Assembly: GCF_900103445.1 (NCBI RefSeq)
Contig: NZ_FNHS01000011.1
Coordinates: 1-64,000 of the forward strand
Direction of reading: 5' to 3'
DNA from: Methylobacterium phyllostachyos
Lineage (GTDB): Bacteria; Pseudomonadota; Alphaproteobacteria; Rhizobiales; Beijerinckiaceae
Length of the DNA: 64,000 nt
Under the pieces are notes generated by a model. It was not told where the DNA came from and ran no database searches. It worked only from the letters and a program-made list of their open reading frames with translations. The translations under genes and the position numbers were made by a program. Of this stretch, positions 25,113 to 33,869 are shown piece by piece; within the stretch, counting starts at the first letter, position 1; every line of letters begins with the position of its first letter.

Positions 25113-26555
25113 ATGGCCGTGATCGCCGCCTTCGTCATCAATGCGGGGCTCAACTTCGTCCTGGGCCTGCTGATCGCCAAGCTGCTCGGCCCGGCCGATT
25201 TCGGCCGCTTCGCCCTGGCGACCACCGGGGCGATCGTGCTCAACACGGTGCTGTTCGAGTGGCTCCGCCTCTCGGCGACGCGCTTCTATTCGGGTCGGGT
25301 TCGGGTGGACGAACCCTGGATCCGCCACGGGCTCGATCGGGCCTATCTGCGCATCGGTCTGCTGCTGCTCGCCGCCGCCGCCCTGTGCGGGGCCTTCGGC
25401 TTCGCCCACGGCGCGGACGGGCGCGAGGCAATCCTGTGCGGCACCGGACTGGCGGCCCTGGGGATCGGCGTATTCGACTATCACGCGGCCCTGGCCCGGG
25501 CCCGGTTCGACGGGAAGCTCTATCTCGGCCTCGTGGCGGTGAAGAACGTGCTGGCCTTCGCCCTGATGGCCGCCGCCGCGTGGTGGCTGCCGCAGCCGGC
25601 CTGGGTGCTGGCGGCAGCGGGCTTGAGCCAGTTCCTGGCGGTTATCCTGCTGCGCCATCCCCTGCGCGACCCGCGCACGCCGTTCGAGCGACCCCGCCTG
25701 TCGGCGACCTGGCGGGTCTTCGCCACGTACGGATTGCCGCTGATCGCTGCCAACACGGCCTATCAATGCCTCGCCTTCGTCAACCGGGGGGCGGTCGCGG
25801 GCCACGCCGGCTTCGCGGAGGCCGGCTACTTCGCCCTCGCGGCCGACGTCACGTCGCGCGCCCTGATGACGCTCGGCACCGCCCTCGATCTGCTGCTGTT
25901 CCAGCTCGCCGTCCAGGCCGAGGAGCGGCAGGGCCGCGCCGCCGCCGAGGCCCAGGTTGCCGAGAATGCCGGCATGGTGTTCGCGCTGCTGGCGCCCTGC
26001 GCGGTCGGCTTCTGGGCCGTGCTGCCGGCCCTCCAGGCGCTGGTGGTACCCGATGCCTATCGTGGCCCGTTCGAGAGCTACAGCGTCGTGCTGATGCCGG
26101 GCCTGTTCTGCCTGACGATGATGTTCTACGCGCTCAACCCGGTCTTCCAGATCCGACGCCGGACCTTTCCGGTGATCGCCGCCGCGCTGGTCGGGCTTGC
26201 GGTCAACGGGGCGGGCCTGCTGGTGCTGCCGGATCGCCTCGGTGGGATCGGGGTCGCGCTGGCGCAGAGCGCCGGGCTCGCCGCCGCCGGGCTGTGGCTC
26301 GGCTGGCGCGCCCTCACGGGCCCGGAGCGCATCCGCCTGCCCTGGGGCTCGATCGGGGCAGCGGCGCTGGCCTGCGCGGCGATGGGCGTGGCGCTCGCGC
26401 CCTTCCGCCACTTGCCGCCGGGAACCGCGCTGGCGGTGCTGGTCCCGGCCGGGATGGTCCTCTATGGGGCTTTGGTCTGGGTTTTCGATATTGCCGGGCT
26501 GCGCCGTCAGGTCAGCGCGCGGCTGCGCCCGGCGCGGGCCGTGGCGGCGGAGTGA
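25113..26555 (+). CDS. polysaccharide flippase (MOP superfamily, Wzx-like)
   Basis: The 480-residue integral membrane protein has about 12-14 hydrophobic helices. The N-terminal pattern (FVINAGLNFVLGLLIAKLLG, then PADFGRFALATT) is diagnostic of the MOP-type O-antigen/exopolysaccharide flippases. It probably moves lipid-linked oligosaccharides across the inner membrane. No glycosyltransferase or polymerase is adjacent, so the glycan is unknown. A second MOP-type protein is encoded at 55947-57362. The ATG at 25113 places the first helix at the N-terminus. Confidence 0.85.
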   Translation: MAVIAAFVINAGLNFVLGLLIAKLLGPADFGRFALATTGAIVLNTVLFEWLRLSATRFYSGRVRVDEPWIRHGLDRAYLRIGLLLLAAAALCGAFGFAHGADGREAILCGTGLAALGIGVFDYHAALARARFDGKLYLGLVAVKNVLAFALMAAAAWWLPQPAWVLAAAGLSQFLAVILLRHPLRDPRTPFERPRLSATWRVFATYGLPLIAANTAYQCLAFVNRGAVAGHAGFAEAGYFALAADVTSRALMTLGTALDLLLFQLAVQAEERQGRAAAEAQVAENAGMVFALLAPCAVGFWAVLPALQALVVPDAYRGPFESYSVVLMPGLFCLTMMFYALNPVFQIRRRTFPVIAAALVGLAVNGAGLLVLPDRLGGIGVALAQSAGLAAAGLWLGWRALTGPERIRLPWGSIGAAALACAAMGVALAPFRHLPPGTALAVLVPAGMVLYGALVWVFDIAGLRRQVSARLRPARAVAAE

Positions 26556-26681
26556 GGCCGACCCCAGTCCGCAAGGAAACCAACGCGCTGAAACCCCGCG
26601 ACTCCACCTGCGCTTGAATCCGGCACCGGTTTTGGCGACACCCGTCGTGGAATGGATCCAAACAAGACCGGGGCGGAAACG

Positions 26682-27869
26682 ATGGGCGTCTACGAGCCCG
26701 GCACCGAGGCGGAGGCCGCCGAGATCGTGCGGGCGGCGGCCGGGCGCGGCGAGCGCCTGCGGCTCGAGGGCGGCGGCACCGCCACGGGCCTCGGGCGGCC
26801 GGCGCAGGATACCGCGACGCTCTCGGCCAGGAAGCTCACCGGCGTCACGCTCTACGAGCCCGCCGAGATGGTGGTGGCGGCCCGGGCCGGGACGCCGCTG
26901 GCCGAGGTCGAGGCGCTGCTCGCCGGGAAGGGCCAGATGCTGCCCTTCGAGCCGATGGACCTGCGCGGCCTCTACGGCACCGCCGGCGAACCGACCCTCG
27001 GGGCGGTGGCGGCGATCAACAATGCCGGCCCCCGGCGGATCAATGCCGGCGCGGCCCGGGACAGCCTGATCGGCGTGCGCTTCGTCAACGGACGCGGCGA
27101 GGCGATCAAGTCGGGCGGGCGGGTGATGAAGAACGTCACCGGCCTCGACCTCGTAAAGCTGATGGCCGGGGCGCACGGCACCCTCGGGCTCCTCACCGAG
27201 GTGACCTTCAAGGTCCTGCCGGCGAGCGAGCGCGTCGCCACCCTGGTCTTCTCGGGCCTCGACGATGCCCGGGCGATCACCGCCCTGTCGGAGGCCCTGG
27301 GCTCGCCCTTCGAGCTGACCGGGGCGGCGCACCTGCCGGCCGGGATCGACGCCCCGGAGGCGCGCACGCTGATGCGGCTCGAAGGCTTTTCGGAGTCGAT
27401 CGATTACCGCACCGGCGAGTTGCGGCGCCTGCTGAAGCGCTACGGCCAGCCGGAGATCGTCGACGGCGCGGCCGGCACCGCCCTCTGGCGGAGCGTGCGC
27501 GACGCCGCCCCGCTCGCCGAGCCCCGGGACGCGGCCCTCTGGCGGATTTCCACGGCGCCGACCCACGGGCCGGCGCTCGCGGCCGCGGTGGCGGCGGAGC
27601 GGGACGCGCGCTGGTTCTTCGACTGGGGCGGCGGCCTGATCTGGCTTGCCACCGGCGCGCAGGGCGATGCCGGAGCGGAGGCGGTGCGCAAGGCCGTGCG
27701 GGCGCAGGGCGGCCACGCCACGCTCGTGCGCGCGCCCGACGCCGTGCGGGCCGCCGTGCCGGTGTTCGAGCCCCTGGCCGAGCCGCTGATGCGGCTCACC
27801 GCGGGCATCAAGGCCGCGCACGATCCGAACGGTGTGCTCAACCCGGGCCGGATGTACGCGCAGGTGTGA
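26682..27869 (+). CDS. glcE: glycolate oxidase FAD-binding subunit GlcE
   Basis: GlcE is the second flavin-binding subunit of glycolate oxidase (GlcDEF), which oxidises glycolate to glyoxylate at the membrane. The roughly 395-residue product has the FAD_binding_4 pattern: LRLEGGGTATGLG (about residues 26-38), TLGAVAAINNAGPRR, and GGRVMKNVTGLDLVKLMAGAHG. The C-terminus IKAAHDPNGVLNPGRMY is typical of the VAO family. The ATG at 26682 (MGVYEPGTEAEAAEI) aligns best with the family start; an in-frame ATG at 26652 is also possible. It precedes glcF on the same strand, but no glcD is adjacent. Confidence 0.92.
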   Translation: MGVYEPGTEAEAAEIVRAAAGRGERLRLEGGGTATGLGRPAQDTATLSARKLTGVTLYEPAEMVVAARAGTPLAEVEALLAGKGQMLPFEPMDLRGLYGTAGEPTLGAVAAINNAGPRRINAGAARDSLIGVRFVNGRGEAIKSGGRVMKNVTGLDLVKLMAGAHGTLGLLTEVTFKVLPASERVATLVFSGLDDARAITALSEALGSPFELTGAAHLPAGIDAPEARTLMRLEGFSESIDYRTGELRRLLKRYGQPEIVDGAAGTALWRSVRDAAPLAEPRDAALWRISTAPTHGPALAAAVAAERDARWFFDWGGGLIWLATGAQGDAGAEAVRKAVRAQGGHATLVRAPDAVRAAVPVFEPLAEPLMRLTAGIKAAHDPNGVLNPGRMYAQV

Positions 27870-27876
27870 CGTTCAT

Positions 27877-27981
27877 CCCCTCCCCCCTGCGGGGAGGGGT
27901 CAGGGGTGGGGGTGGTTCAGGATCGAGCGCTGCGGCGCCCCCTGCCCCCCGCCTTCCACTCCTCTCCACAAGGGAGAGGAG
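27877..27981. repeat. palindromic intergenic repeat, family A copy 1
   Basis: This 105-bp element fills the glcE-glcF gap. It begins with a 9-bp-stem hairpin (CCCCTCCCC, 5-base loop, GGGGAGGGG; 27877-27899) and ends with another (CTCCTCTCC, ACAAG, GGAGAGGAG; 27959-27981). The inner part is a degenerate palindrome. A second copy at 40623-40731 shares the termini, the ACAAG loop and the inner GGTCAGGGGTGGGGGTGG run. Confidence 0.88.
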
Positions 27982-27999
27982 AGCAGGCAGGAAGAAACC

Positions 28000-29328
28000 G
28001 TGCAAACCAACTTCGCCCCCGCCCAGCTCGCCGATCCCGCTATGGCGGCGTCCGAAAAGATCCTGCGGACCTGCGTGCATTGCGGCTTCTGCACGGCGAC
28101 CTGTCCGACCTACCTGCTCCTTGGCGACGAACTCGACTCCCCGCGCGGCCGCATCTACCTGATCAAGGACATGCTGGAGGGCGGCAAGCCGGCCTCGCCG
28201 GAGGTGGTCAAGCACGTCGACCGCTGCCTCTCCTGCCTGTCCTGCATGACGACCTGCCCCTCGGGCGTGCACTACATGCACCTCGTCGATCATGCCCGGA
28301 CGCATATCGAGGAGACCTACGCGCGCCCCGCCGGCGACCGCTTCCTGCGGGCGCTGCTGGCGCAGGTATTGCCCTATCCGAACCGCTTCCGCGTCGCGCT
28401 CGCAGCCGCCAAGATCGGCGCCCCGTTCCGCGGTCTGGTGGCCCGGCTGCCGCGGGTGGGCAACCGGCTCGCCGCCATGCTCGACCTCGCCCCAGCCGGC
28501 ATGCCGCCTCGCGAGCCGACCAACCGGCCCGGCCGCTTCCCGGCAGCGGCCGGGACAGCCTCCAAGCGCGTCGCCCTGCTGCGCGGCTGCGCCCAGAGCG
28601 TGCTCCGTCCGGACTTCAACGCGGCGGCGATCCGCCTGCTCAACCGGCACGGGGTGGAGGTCGTCCACGCCCAGGAGGGCTGCTGCGGAGCGCTGACCCA
28701 CCACATGGGCAAGGCGAATTCGGCCCACGCGCTCGCCAAGCAGGCGATCGACGCCTGGGACGCCGAGATCGCCAAGGGGCTCGACGCGATCCTGGTGACG
28801 GCTTCGGGCTGCGGCACGACGATCAAGGATTACGGCTTCATGTTCCGCGACGACCCGGCCTATGCCGAGAAGGCCAAGCGGGTGTCGGCGCTTGCCAAGG
28901 ACGTCACCGAGTATCTCGCGCGGCTCGATCTCGCCCCCGTCGCCGAGACCGATCTCGTGGTGGCCTACCATTCGGCCTGCTCGATGCAGCACGGCCAGGG
29001 CATCCGCCTGGAACCCAAGACGCTGCTGAAGCGCGCTGGCTTTACCGTGAAGGACGTGCCCGAGGGCCATATCTGCTGCGGCTCGGCGGGGACCTACAAC
29101 ATCCTGCAGCCGGAACTCGCCGCGAAGCTGCGGGCCCGGAAGGTCGCCAACATCGAGCGCGTGCGCCCGGACGTGATCGCCACCGGCAATATCGGCTGCG
29201 CCACGCAGATCGGGAAGGGCACCGGCATCCCGATCGTCCACACGGTGGAGCTTCTGGACTGGGCGACCGGCGGCCCGAAGCCGGCCGCACTGGCCGGGGT
29301 GACGCCGCGGCTTGAGGCGGCCGAGTGA
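28000..29328 (+). CDS. glcF: glycolate oxidase iron-sulfur subunit GlcF
   Basis: GlcF is the iron-sulfur electron-transfer subunit of glycolate oxidase. The 442-residue product has two 4Fe-4S motifs (CVHCGFCTATCP near residue 25 and CLSCLSCMTTCP near 75). Two CCG-type cysteine-rich domains follow (EGCCGALTHHMG, and GHICCGSAGTYN with downstream GNIGCATQIG). The length is normal. GTG 28000 is supported by AGGAAG eight bases upstream; a longer open frame reads through the intergenic repeat and is rejected. Confidence 0.93.
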   Translation: MQTNFAPAQLADPAMAASEKILRTCVHCGFCTATCPTYLLLGDELDSPRGRIYLIKDMLEGGKPASPEVVKHVDRCLSCLSCMTTCPSGVHYMHLVDHARTHIEETYARPAGDRFLRALLAQVLPYPNRFRVALAAAKIGAPFRGLVARLPRVGNRLAAMLDLAPAGMPPREPTNRPGRFPAAAGTASKRVALLRGCAQSVLRPDFNAAAIRLLNRHGVEVVHAQEGCCGALTHHMGKANSAHALAKQAIDAWDAEIAKGLDAILVTASGCGTTIKDYGFMFRDDPAYAEKAKRVSALAKDVTEYLARLDLAPVAETDLVVAYHSACSMQHGQGIRLEPKTLLKRAGFTVKDVPEGHICCGSAGTYNILQPELAAKLRARKVANIERVRPDVIATGNIGCATQIGKGTGIPIVHTVELLDWATGGPKPAALAGVTPRLEAAE

Positions 29329-29350
29329 GGACGGTGCGCCCCCCTGATCT

Positions 29351-29397
29351 GTGAACCAGAGTTGACATTTTTTGGAATTATGTGATCTATAGTTCAC
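29351..29397 (+). promoter_or_regulatory. toxin-antitoxin promoter with two operator-like palindromes
   Basis: A near-consensus promoter has TTGACA at 29362-29367, a 17-base spacer, and ATCTAT at 29385-29390. Two 16-bp imperfect palindromes with the same pattern lie here: GTGAACCAGAGTTGAC (29351-29366, over the -35) and GTGATCTATAGTTCAC (29382-29397, over the -10 and the start point). They begin 31 bp apart. Transcription would start about at the ATG (29398), giving a leaderless or nearly leaderless message; no ribosome-binding site is present. Autorepression by the antitoxin is the obvious inference. Confidence 0.72.
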
Positions 29398-29688
29398 ATG
29401 TTCGCCGTGCGTCGCACCGCCGAATTCATCGCTTGGCTGATGGCCTTGCGGGACGTCCAGGCCCGTACGCGGATCACCAAGCGGATCAACCGGATGGCCG
29501 CGGGCAACTTCGGCAATACCAAGTCGGTCGGCGATGGGGTGAGCGAATTGCGCTTCGACTTCGGCCCGGGATACCGGGTTTATTATACGCTACGCGGTGA
29601 TGTCGTCGTGATCTTGCTGTGCGGCGGCGACAAGGGCTCGCAGGCCCGGGACATCGCGCGGGCGAAGGTCATGGCACGGGAGGTCTGA
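29398..29688 (+). CDS. type II toxin, RelE/ParE (HigB-1) family
   Basis: The 96-residue basic protein has the addiction-toxin fold pattern seen in this family: FIAWLMALRDVQARTRITKR, then RFDFGPGYRVYYTLRGDVV and VILLCGGDKGSQARDIARAK. The GPGYRVYY and GGDKGSQ segments are diagnostic of the HigB/YeeU-linked killer toxins. Members cleave mRNA at the ribosome or act on gyrase; which applies here is not determinable. The toxin precedes the antitoxin, with 3 bases between stop and next start. The mRNA is probably leaderless. Confidence 0.9.
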   Translation: MFAVRRTAEFIAWLMALRDVQARTRITKRINRMAAGNFGNTKSVGDGVSELRFDFGPGYRVYYTLRGDVVVILLCGGDKGSQARDIARAKVMAREV

Positions 29689-29691
29689 GGG

Positions 29692-29973
29692 ATGCCTCTT
29701 GAAACACAGCCTTGGGATGCTGCTGAGGTGCTGAACACACCTGCAGATATCGCAGCCTATCTCGACACCTACCTGGAGGACGGGACGCAGGAGGAGATAC
29801 TCCAGGCCCTCAACACCATCGCCCGGTCGAAGGGCATGTCGGCGCTCGCGCGCGAGACGGGGATCAGCCGCGAGGCGCTCTACAAGGCGTTCAGCGACAA
29901 CGGCAATCCAACGCTCGACACGCTGCTGCGCGTGCTGAAGGCCTTCGGCGTGCGGCTCGCTGTAGCGGCGTGA
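29692..29973 (+). CDS. antitoxin, addiction-module antidote protein (HigA-like HTH)
   Basis: The 93-residue antitoxin begins with an acidic, probably toxin-binding segment (DAAEVLNTPADIAAYLDTYL). A helix-turn-helix follows (ALARETGISREALYKAFSDN, then NPTLDTLLRVLKAFG), the standard pattern of the probable addiction module antidote family. It should neutralise the upstream RelE-type toxin and bind the palindromes overlapping the promoter. Translation is probably coupled to the toxin, since the gap is only three bases. Confidence 0.9.
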   Translation: MPLETQPWDAAEVLNTPADIAAYLDTYLEDGTQEEILQALNTIARSKGMSALARETGISREALYKAFSDNGNPTLDTLLRVLKAFGVRLAVAA

Positions 29974-30567
29974 CCATTCGGAACGCTTGCCGGCCACCAC
30001 AGCCGCACCCCGTGACACCCCCGTGACATCTATTCACGGTTGACCCTTGCCAAATCCGCGCAGCGGTCTGTAATGATGTCGACCCTTTCCGGTCCCGCCG
30101 GCCGCCGCAACGGCCCGCGGACGTTGCCGAATTCCTCGAGAAAACGGCGGCGGTGTCGCGGCGGGCCCTGTCGGCCCGTCTGGCGGCGACGGGTGTCGTC
30201 CCCGATCGGACAGGTGTCGCACGTCGCGGCGGGTTCTCCGCCGCACCCCAGGAATTCACGGCCGGTCCGATCCGGCCGAGAGCATTTCGCGAGGTCGGGA
30301 CCACGATGGACGGACGCACGGCCCAGCATAAAGCTGCGCGTGCCCCGGTGGCGCAAGAGCTGCGTCGCGCCGGTCCGTCCCTCGACCCGGCCAGGTTCAA
30401 CCCCAGGCGCCCTTTGCGCCGACCGGCGGTTGACGGCAATTTCCCCTCGAACCCATCCGCCTCGGCGACGAGGCCGGCACCCTGCCCGACAGCATTGACG
30501 TCGGGCGAGGCGCCGCCGGGACCACGGGCACGGAGAACGACGTCGGCCGCCATGCCGAGAGTCCGAC
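29974..30567. other. long region upstream of rne
   Basis: Nearly 600 bases precede rne without a convincing gene; the open frames here read as arginine/proline-rich noise. RNase E genes in many bacteria have long 5' untranslated regions that the enzyme itself cleaves for autoregulation, and this stretch is the natural candidate. I saw no clearly consensus promoter. Confidence 0.4.
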
Positions 30568-33500
30568 ATGGCCAACAAAATGCTGATCGACGCGATGCAC
30601 CCGGAGGAGACCCGGGTCGTCACGGTCCAAGGGTCTAGGGTCGAGGAGTTCGACTTCGAAGCCGCCAACCGGCGCCAGCTGCGCGGCAACATCTACCTCG
30701 CCAAGGTCACCCGCGTGGAGCCGTCGCTTCAGGCAGCCTTCGTGGAGTATGGCGGCAACCGCCACGGCTTCCTGGCCTTCAACGAGATCCACCCCGACTA
30801 CTACCAGATCCCGCTCGCCGACCGGCAGGCCCTTCTTGAGGAGGAGGCCCGCGACGCCGAGGAGCATCGCGAGCGCGAGGAGCGCCGCCGCCGTTCGCCC
30901 CGCCGCTCCCGCGGCCGCCGCGCCGAGGCCCGCGCCCGCAGCGCCGACGAGACGGTGAGCGCCGAGGACGCGCACGAGGCTGCCCAGGTCGAGGGGCAGT
31001 TCGAGGGTGAGGCGGCTCAGGTCGCCGATCACGTCGAGACCTCCCCGGAGGCCGGGATCGCGCCCGCCGGCATGCCCGATACGCTCGCCGAGAACCCCGA
31101 GGCGGTGCAGGAGGCGCTCGCCTCCGAGAGTGCGGCCGGGGATATCGCCGAGCCGCAGGGCGAGCCGGCGCACGCTGCCGGCGAGCATCATGCCGCGCCG
31201 GCCGCCGAAGCCGTCGAGTCCGCCCCGGTCGCGGCGCAGGCCGAAGAGGCCGCGACCGACCAGGACGATCCGGCCGAGCCCGAGGCCCGGATCGCCGTGG
31301 CGGAAGCCCTGACCGTGGCCGAGGAGCCGGCCGAAACTGTCGCGGAGGATGTCGCGGCGGCCCGCGGTGCTGCGGCGACCGGCGAGCTCGACGAGCTGTC
31401 GGATGAGGACGAGTCCGAAGAGGATGAGTCCGACGACGACGAGGAGGATGAGGACGAGTCGGAGGACGACGAGGACGAGTCCGACGAGGATGACGATTCG
31501 GACGAGGAGTCCGACGACCCCGACGCCGAGCCCAAGATCGCCCAGGTCGGCGGCAACGGCGACGCGCTGGCCGAGATCCCCGAGCGGCCCCGCCACTATC
31601 GCCGTCAGTACAAGATCCAGGAGGTGATCAAGCGCCGCCAGATCATCCTGGTGCAGGTGGTCAAGGAGGAGCGCGGCACGAAGGGCGCGGCGCTCACCAC
31701 CTACCTGTCGCTGGCCGGCCGCTACTCGGTGCTGATGCCCAATACCGGCCGCGGTGGTGGCATATCGCGAAAAATCACCTCGGCGGCCGACCGCAAGCGC
31801 CTCAAGGAGGTCGTGCAGGATCTGGAGGTGCCCGAGGGGATGGGCGTCATCCTGCGCACCGCCGGCGCCTCGCGCTCCAAGCCCGAGATCGCCCGGGACT
31901 TCGAGTACCTGATGCGCCTGTGGGAATCGGTCCGCGAGCTGACGCTGACCTCGATGGCCCCAGCCCTGGTCTACGAGGAGGGCTCGCTGATCAAGCGCGC
32001 CATCCGTGACCTCTACAACAAGGATCTGGACGAGGTTCTGGTCGCCGGCGAGGACGCCTACCGCGAGGCCAAGGACTTCATGCGGATGCTGATGCCCGGC
32101 CAGTCGAAGGTCGTGAAGCCCTACCGCGACCCGACGCCGATCTTCGCCCGCTACGGGGTCGAGCAGCAGCTCGACGCGATGTTCTCCACCCACGTCTCGC
32201 TGAAGTCCGGCGGCTACCTCGTGATCAACCCGACCGAGGCCCTGGTCTCGATCGACGTGAACTCGGGCCGCGCCACTCGCGAGCACGACATCGAGGACAC
32301 CGCCCTCAAGACGAACCTGGAGGCCGCCGAGGAGGTCGCCCGCCAGCTGCGCCTGCGCGACCTCGCGGGCCTGATCGTCATCGACTTCATCGACATGGAG
32401 GAGAAGCGCAACAACCGCGCCGTCGAGAAGAAGCTCAACGAGTGCCTGAAGAACGACCGCGCCCGCATCCAGGTCGGCCGGATCTCGCCCTTCGGCCTCC
32501 TGGAGATGAGCCGCCAGCGCATCCGCACCGGCGTGCTCGAATCCTCCTCGATCCCCTGCGCGCATTGCGGCGGCTCGGGCTACGTGCGCGCCACGGCGTC
32601 GGTGGCGCTCCACATCCTGCGGTCGATCGAGGAGGCGCTGCTCAAGTCGGCCTCGCACAACCTCGTGCTGCGCACCCGCACCGAGGTCGCCCTCTACATC
32701 CTCAACCAGAAGCGCGGGCATCTGCGTGAGCTGGAGGTCCGGTTCGGCGTGACCATCACGATCGCGGCCGACGAGCGGCTGGCGGCAACCGCCGCCTTCC
32801 AGCTCGATCGCGGCGAGCCGGCCCAGCGGGCCGAGGGCCCGGTGACGGGCGTGCGCGCCCAGGCGATCTCGCCGACCACCGAGTTCGACGACGACGACGA
32901 GGAGATCGAAGAGGCCGAGGCCGAGACCGAGATCGAGGCGGATGCCGAGGGCGAAGCCGAGGGCGAAGCCGAGGGTGAGGCCGGGGAGACCCGCGCCGAG
33001 GCCCGGGAGGACGGCACGCGCGACGAGGGCGATGGCCGCCGTCGCCGCCGTCGCCGCCGGCGTCGGGGCGGCCGCTCGGAAGGGCGTTCCGAGGAGGAGC
33101 GTCAGGGCGCCTCGGGTTCCGACGAGAACGGCGGGGACGAGGAGTGGGACGGCGACGAGCCGGCGAACGCCAACGAGGCGACCGCCGAGGCAGCGACCGG
33201 CGAACCGGTTGAGGCAGCCGTCGCGGTCGAGGGCGGCGTATCCGATGCCGCCGTGGCGGCCCCGGACGAAGCCGTCCAGGCAGAGGACGAGGGCGGACGC
33301 CGCCGTCGCCGCGGCCGCCGGGGTGGACGTGGGCGCGGCGAGGGCCGCACCCGTGAGGGCGCCGAGGCGGAGGAGGCCGTGGCTTCCGACAACGAAGCGC
33401 TCGCATTGCCGGCGGAGGAGCCGGTGAGCGGTCAGGCCGTGGCCGAGATCATCGAGGCCGCCCCCGAGGCCAGCCGCGGCGAGACGGCGGTGGACCTGCC

Positions 33501-33693
33501 GGTCGCCACGGCGCATGAGCCGGAGGCCACCGAGACCCACCCGACCAACGGTGCCACCGAGCTGTCCCCCGCGTCGCCGGCTGAGCCGGCGCCCGAGCCC
33601 GTGGCGGTCGTGCTGACGCCCCCGTCCGATCCGGACCGGCCCAAGCGCGCCGGCTGGTGGTCCCGCACCAAGGCCGCGCTGACCGGCGAGTGA
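30568..33693 (+). CDS. rne: ribonuclease E
   Basis: This 1041-residue endoribonuclease initiates mRNA decay and processes rRNA and tRNA precursors, probably at the inner membrane within a degradosome. The S1 domain begins near residue 37 and is interrupted by about 255 inserted residues (about 87-344). The insert is Ala/Glu-rich with an almost continuous Asp/Glu/Ser run (about 275-320), and the domain then resumes at YKIQEVIKRRQIILVQVVKEE. The catalytic Asp pair lies in VSIDVNSGRAT (about 562) and VIDFIDME. The zinc-link is PCAHCGGSGY (about 664). The C-terminal 300 residues are alternating acidic and Arg-rich disordered segments, the usual scaffold and RNA-binding region. Confidence 0.96.
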   Translation: MANKMLIDAMHPEETRVVTVQGSRVEEFDFEAANRRQLRGNIYLAKVTRVEPSLQAAFVEYGGNRHGFLAFNEIHPDYYQIPLADRQALLEEEARDAEEHREREERRRRSPRRSRGRRAEARARSADETVSAEDAHEAAQVEGQFEGEAAQVADHVETSPEAGIAPAGMPDTLAENPEAVQEALASESAAGDIAEPQGEPAHAAGEHHAAPAAEAVESAPVAAQAEEAATDQDDPAEPEARIAVAEALTVAEEPAETVAEDVAAARGAAATGELDELSDEDESEEDESDDDEEDEDESEDDEDESDEDDDSDEESDDPDAEPKIAQVGGNGDALAEIPERPRHYRRQYKIQEVIKRRQIILVQVVKEERGTKGAALTTYLSLAGRYSVLMPNTGRGGGISRKITSAADRKRLKEVVQDLEVPEGMGVILRTAGASRSKPEIARDFEYLMRLWESVRELTLTSMAPALVYEEGSLIKRAIRDLYNKDLDEVLVAGEDAYREAKDFMRMLMPGQSKVVKPYRDPTPIFARYGVEQQLDAMFSTHVSLKSGGYLVINPTEALVSIDVNSGRATREHDIEDTALKTNLEAAEEVARQLRLRDLAGLIVIDFIDMEEKRNNRAVEKKLNECLKNDRARIQVGRISPFGLLEMSRQRIRTGVLESSSIPCAHCGGSGYVRATASVALHILRSIEEALLKSASHNLVLRTRTEVALYILNQKRGHLRELEVRFGVTITIAADERLAATAAFQLDRGEPAQRAEGPVTGVRAQAISPTTEFDDDDEEIEEAEAETEIEADAEGEAEGEAEGEAGETRAEAREDGTRDEGDGRRRRRRRRRRGGRSEGRSEEERQGASGSDENGGDEEWDGDEPANANEATAEAATGEPVEAAVAVEGGVSDAAVAAPDEAVQAEDEGGRRRRRGRRGGRGRGEGRTREGAEAEEAVASDNEALALPAEEPVSGQAVAEIIEAAPEASRGETAVDLPVATAHEPEATETHPTNGATELSPASPAEPAPEPVAVVLTPPSDPDRPKRAGWWSRTKAALTGE

Positions 33694-33699
33694 GCGCGC

Positions 33700-33725
33700 G
33701 CCACCGGCCCGTTGCGGCCGGTGGC
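33700..33725 (+). terminator. hairpin terminator after rne (first)
   Basis: A perfect 10-bp stem (GCCACCGGCC/GGCCGGTGGC) with a 6-base loop lies 6 bases after the rne stop. It lacks an immediate U-tract. Confidence 0.65.
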
Positions 33726-33740
33726 GTCGAACCGCGCAGG

Positions 33741-33760
33741 GGGGGGAGGTCGCTCCCCCC
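33741..33760 (+). terminator. hairpin terminator after rne (second)
   Basis: A perfect 8-bp GC stem (GGGGGGAG/CTCCCCCC) with a 4-base loop is followed by an A/T-rich stretch (TCGAATTGCAACTTCTTTG). This is the more convincing intrinsic terminator of the pair. Confidence 0.65.
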
Positions 33761-33869
33761 TCGAATTGCAACTTCTTTGATCAATTAGAATCAGGCAAGA
33801 TTAGCCTTCATCATTGGTTGAAAGATCCGTGCGAAGGTCCGCCCCGATTCGCCAATCGGAGGACCCCGC

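Noticed and set aside
25047..27821. 924-residue minus-strand open frame across the flippase and glcE
   Set aside because: It spans two clear plus-strand genes and their gap and encodes an Arg/Gly/His-rich non-protein. It is a GC-bias shadow.
30397..33771. 1124-residue open frame antisense to rne
   Set aside because: It mirrors the codon bias of rne in high-GC DNA. The product is Gly/Leu/Arg-rich without domains, whereas rne is unmistakable.
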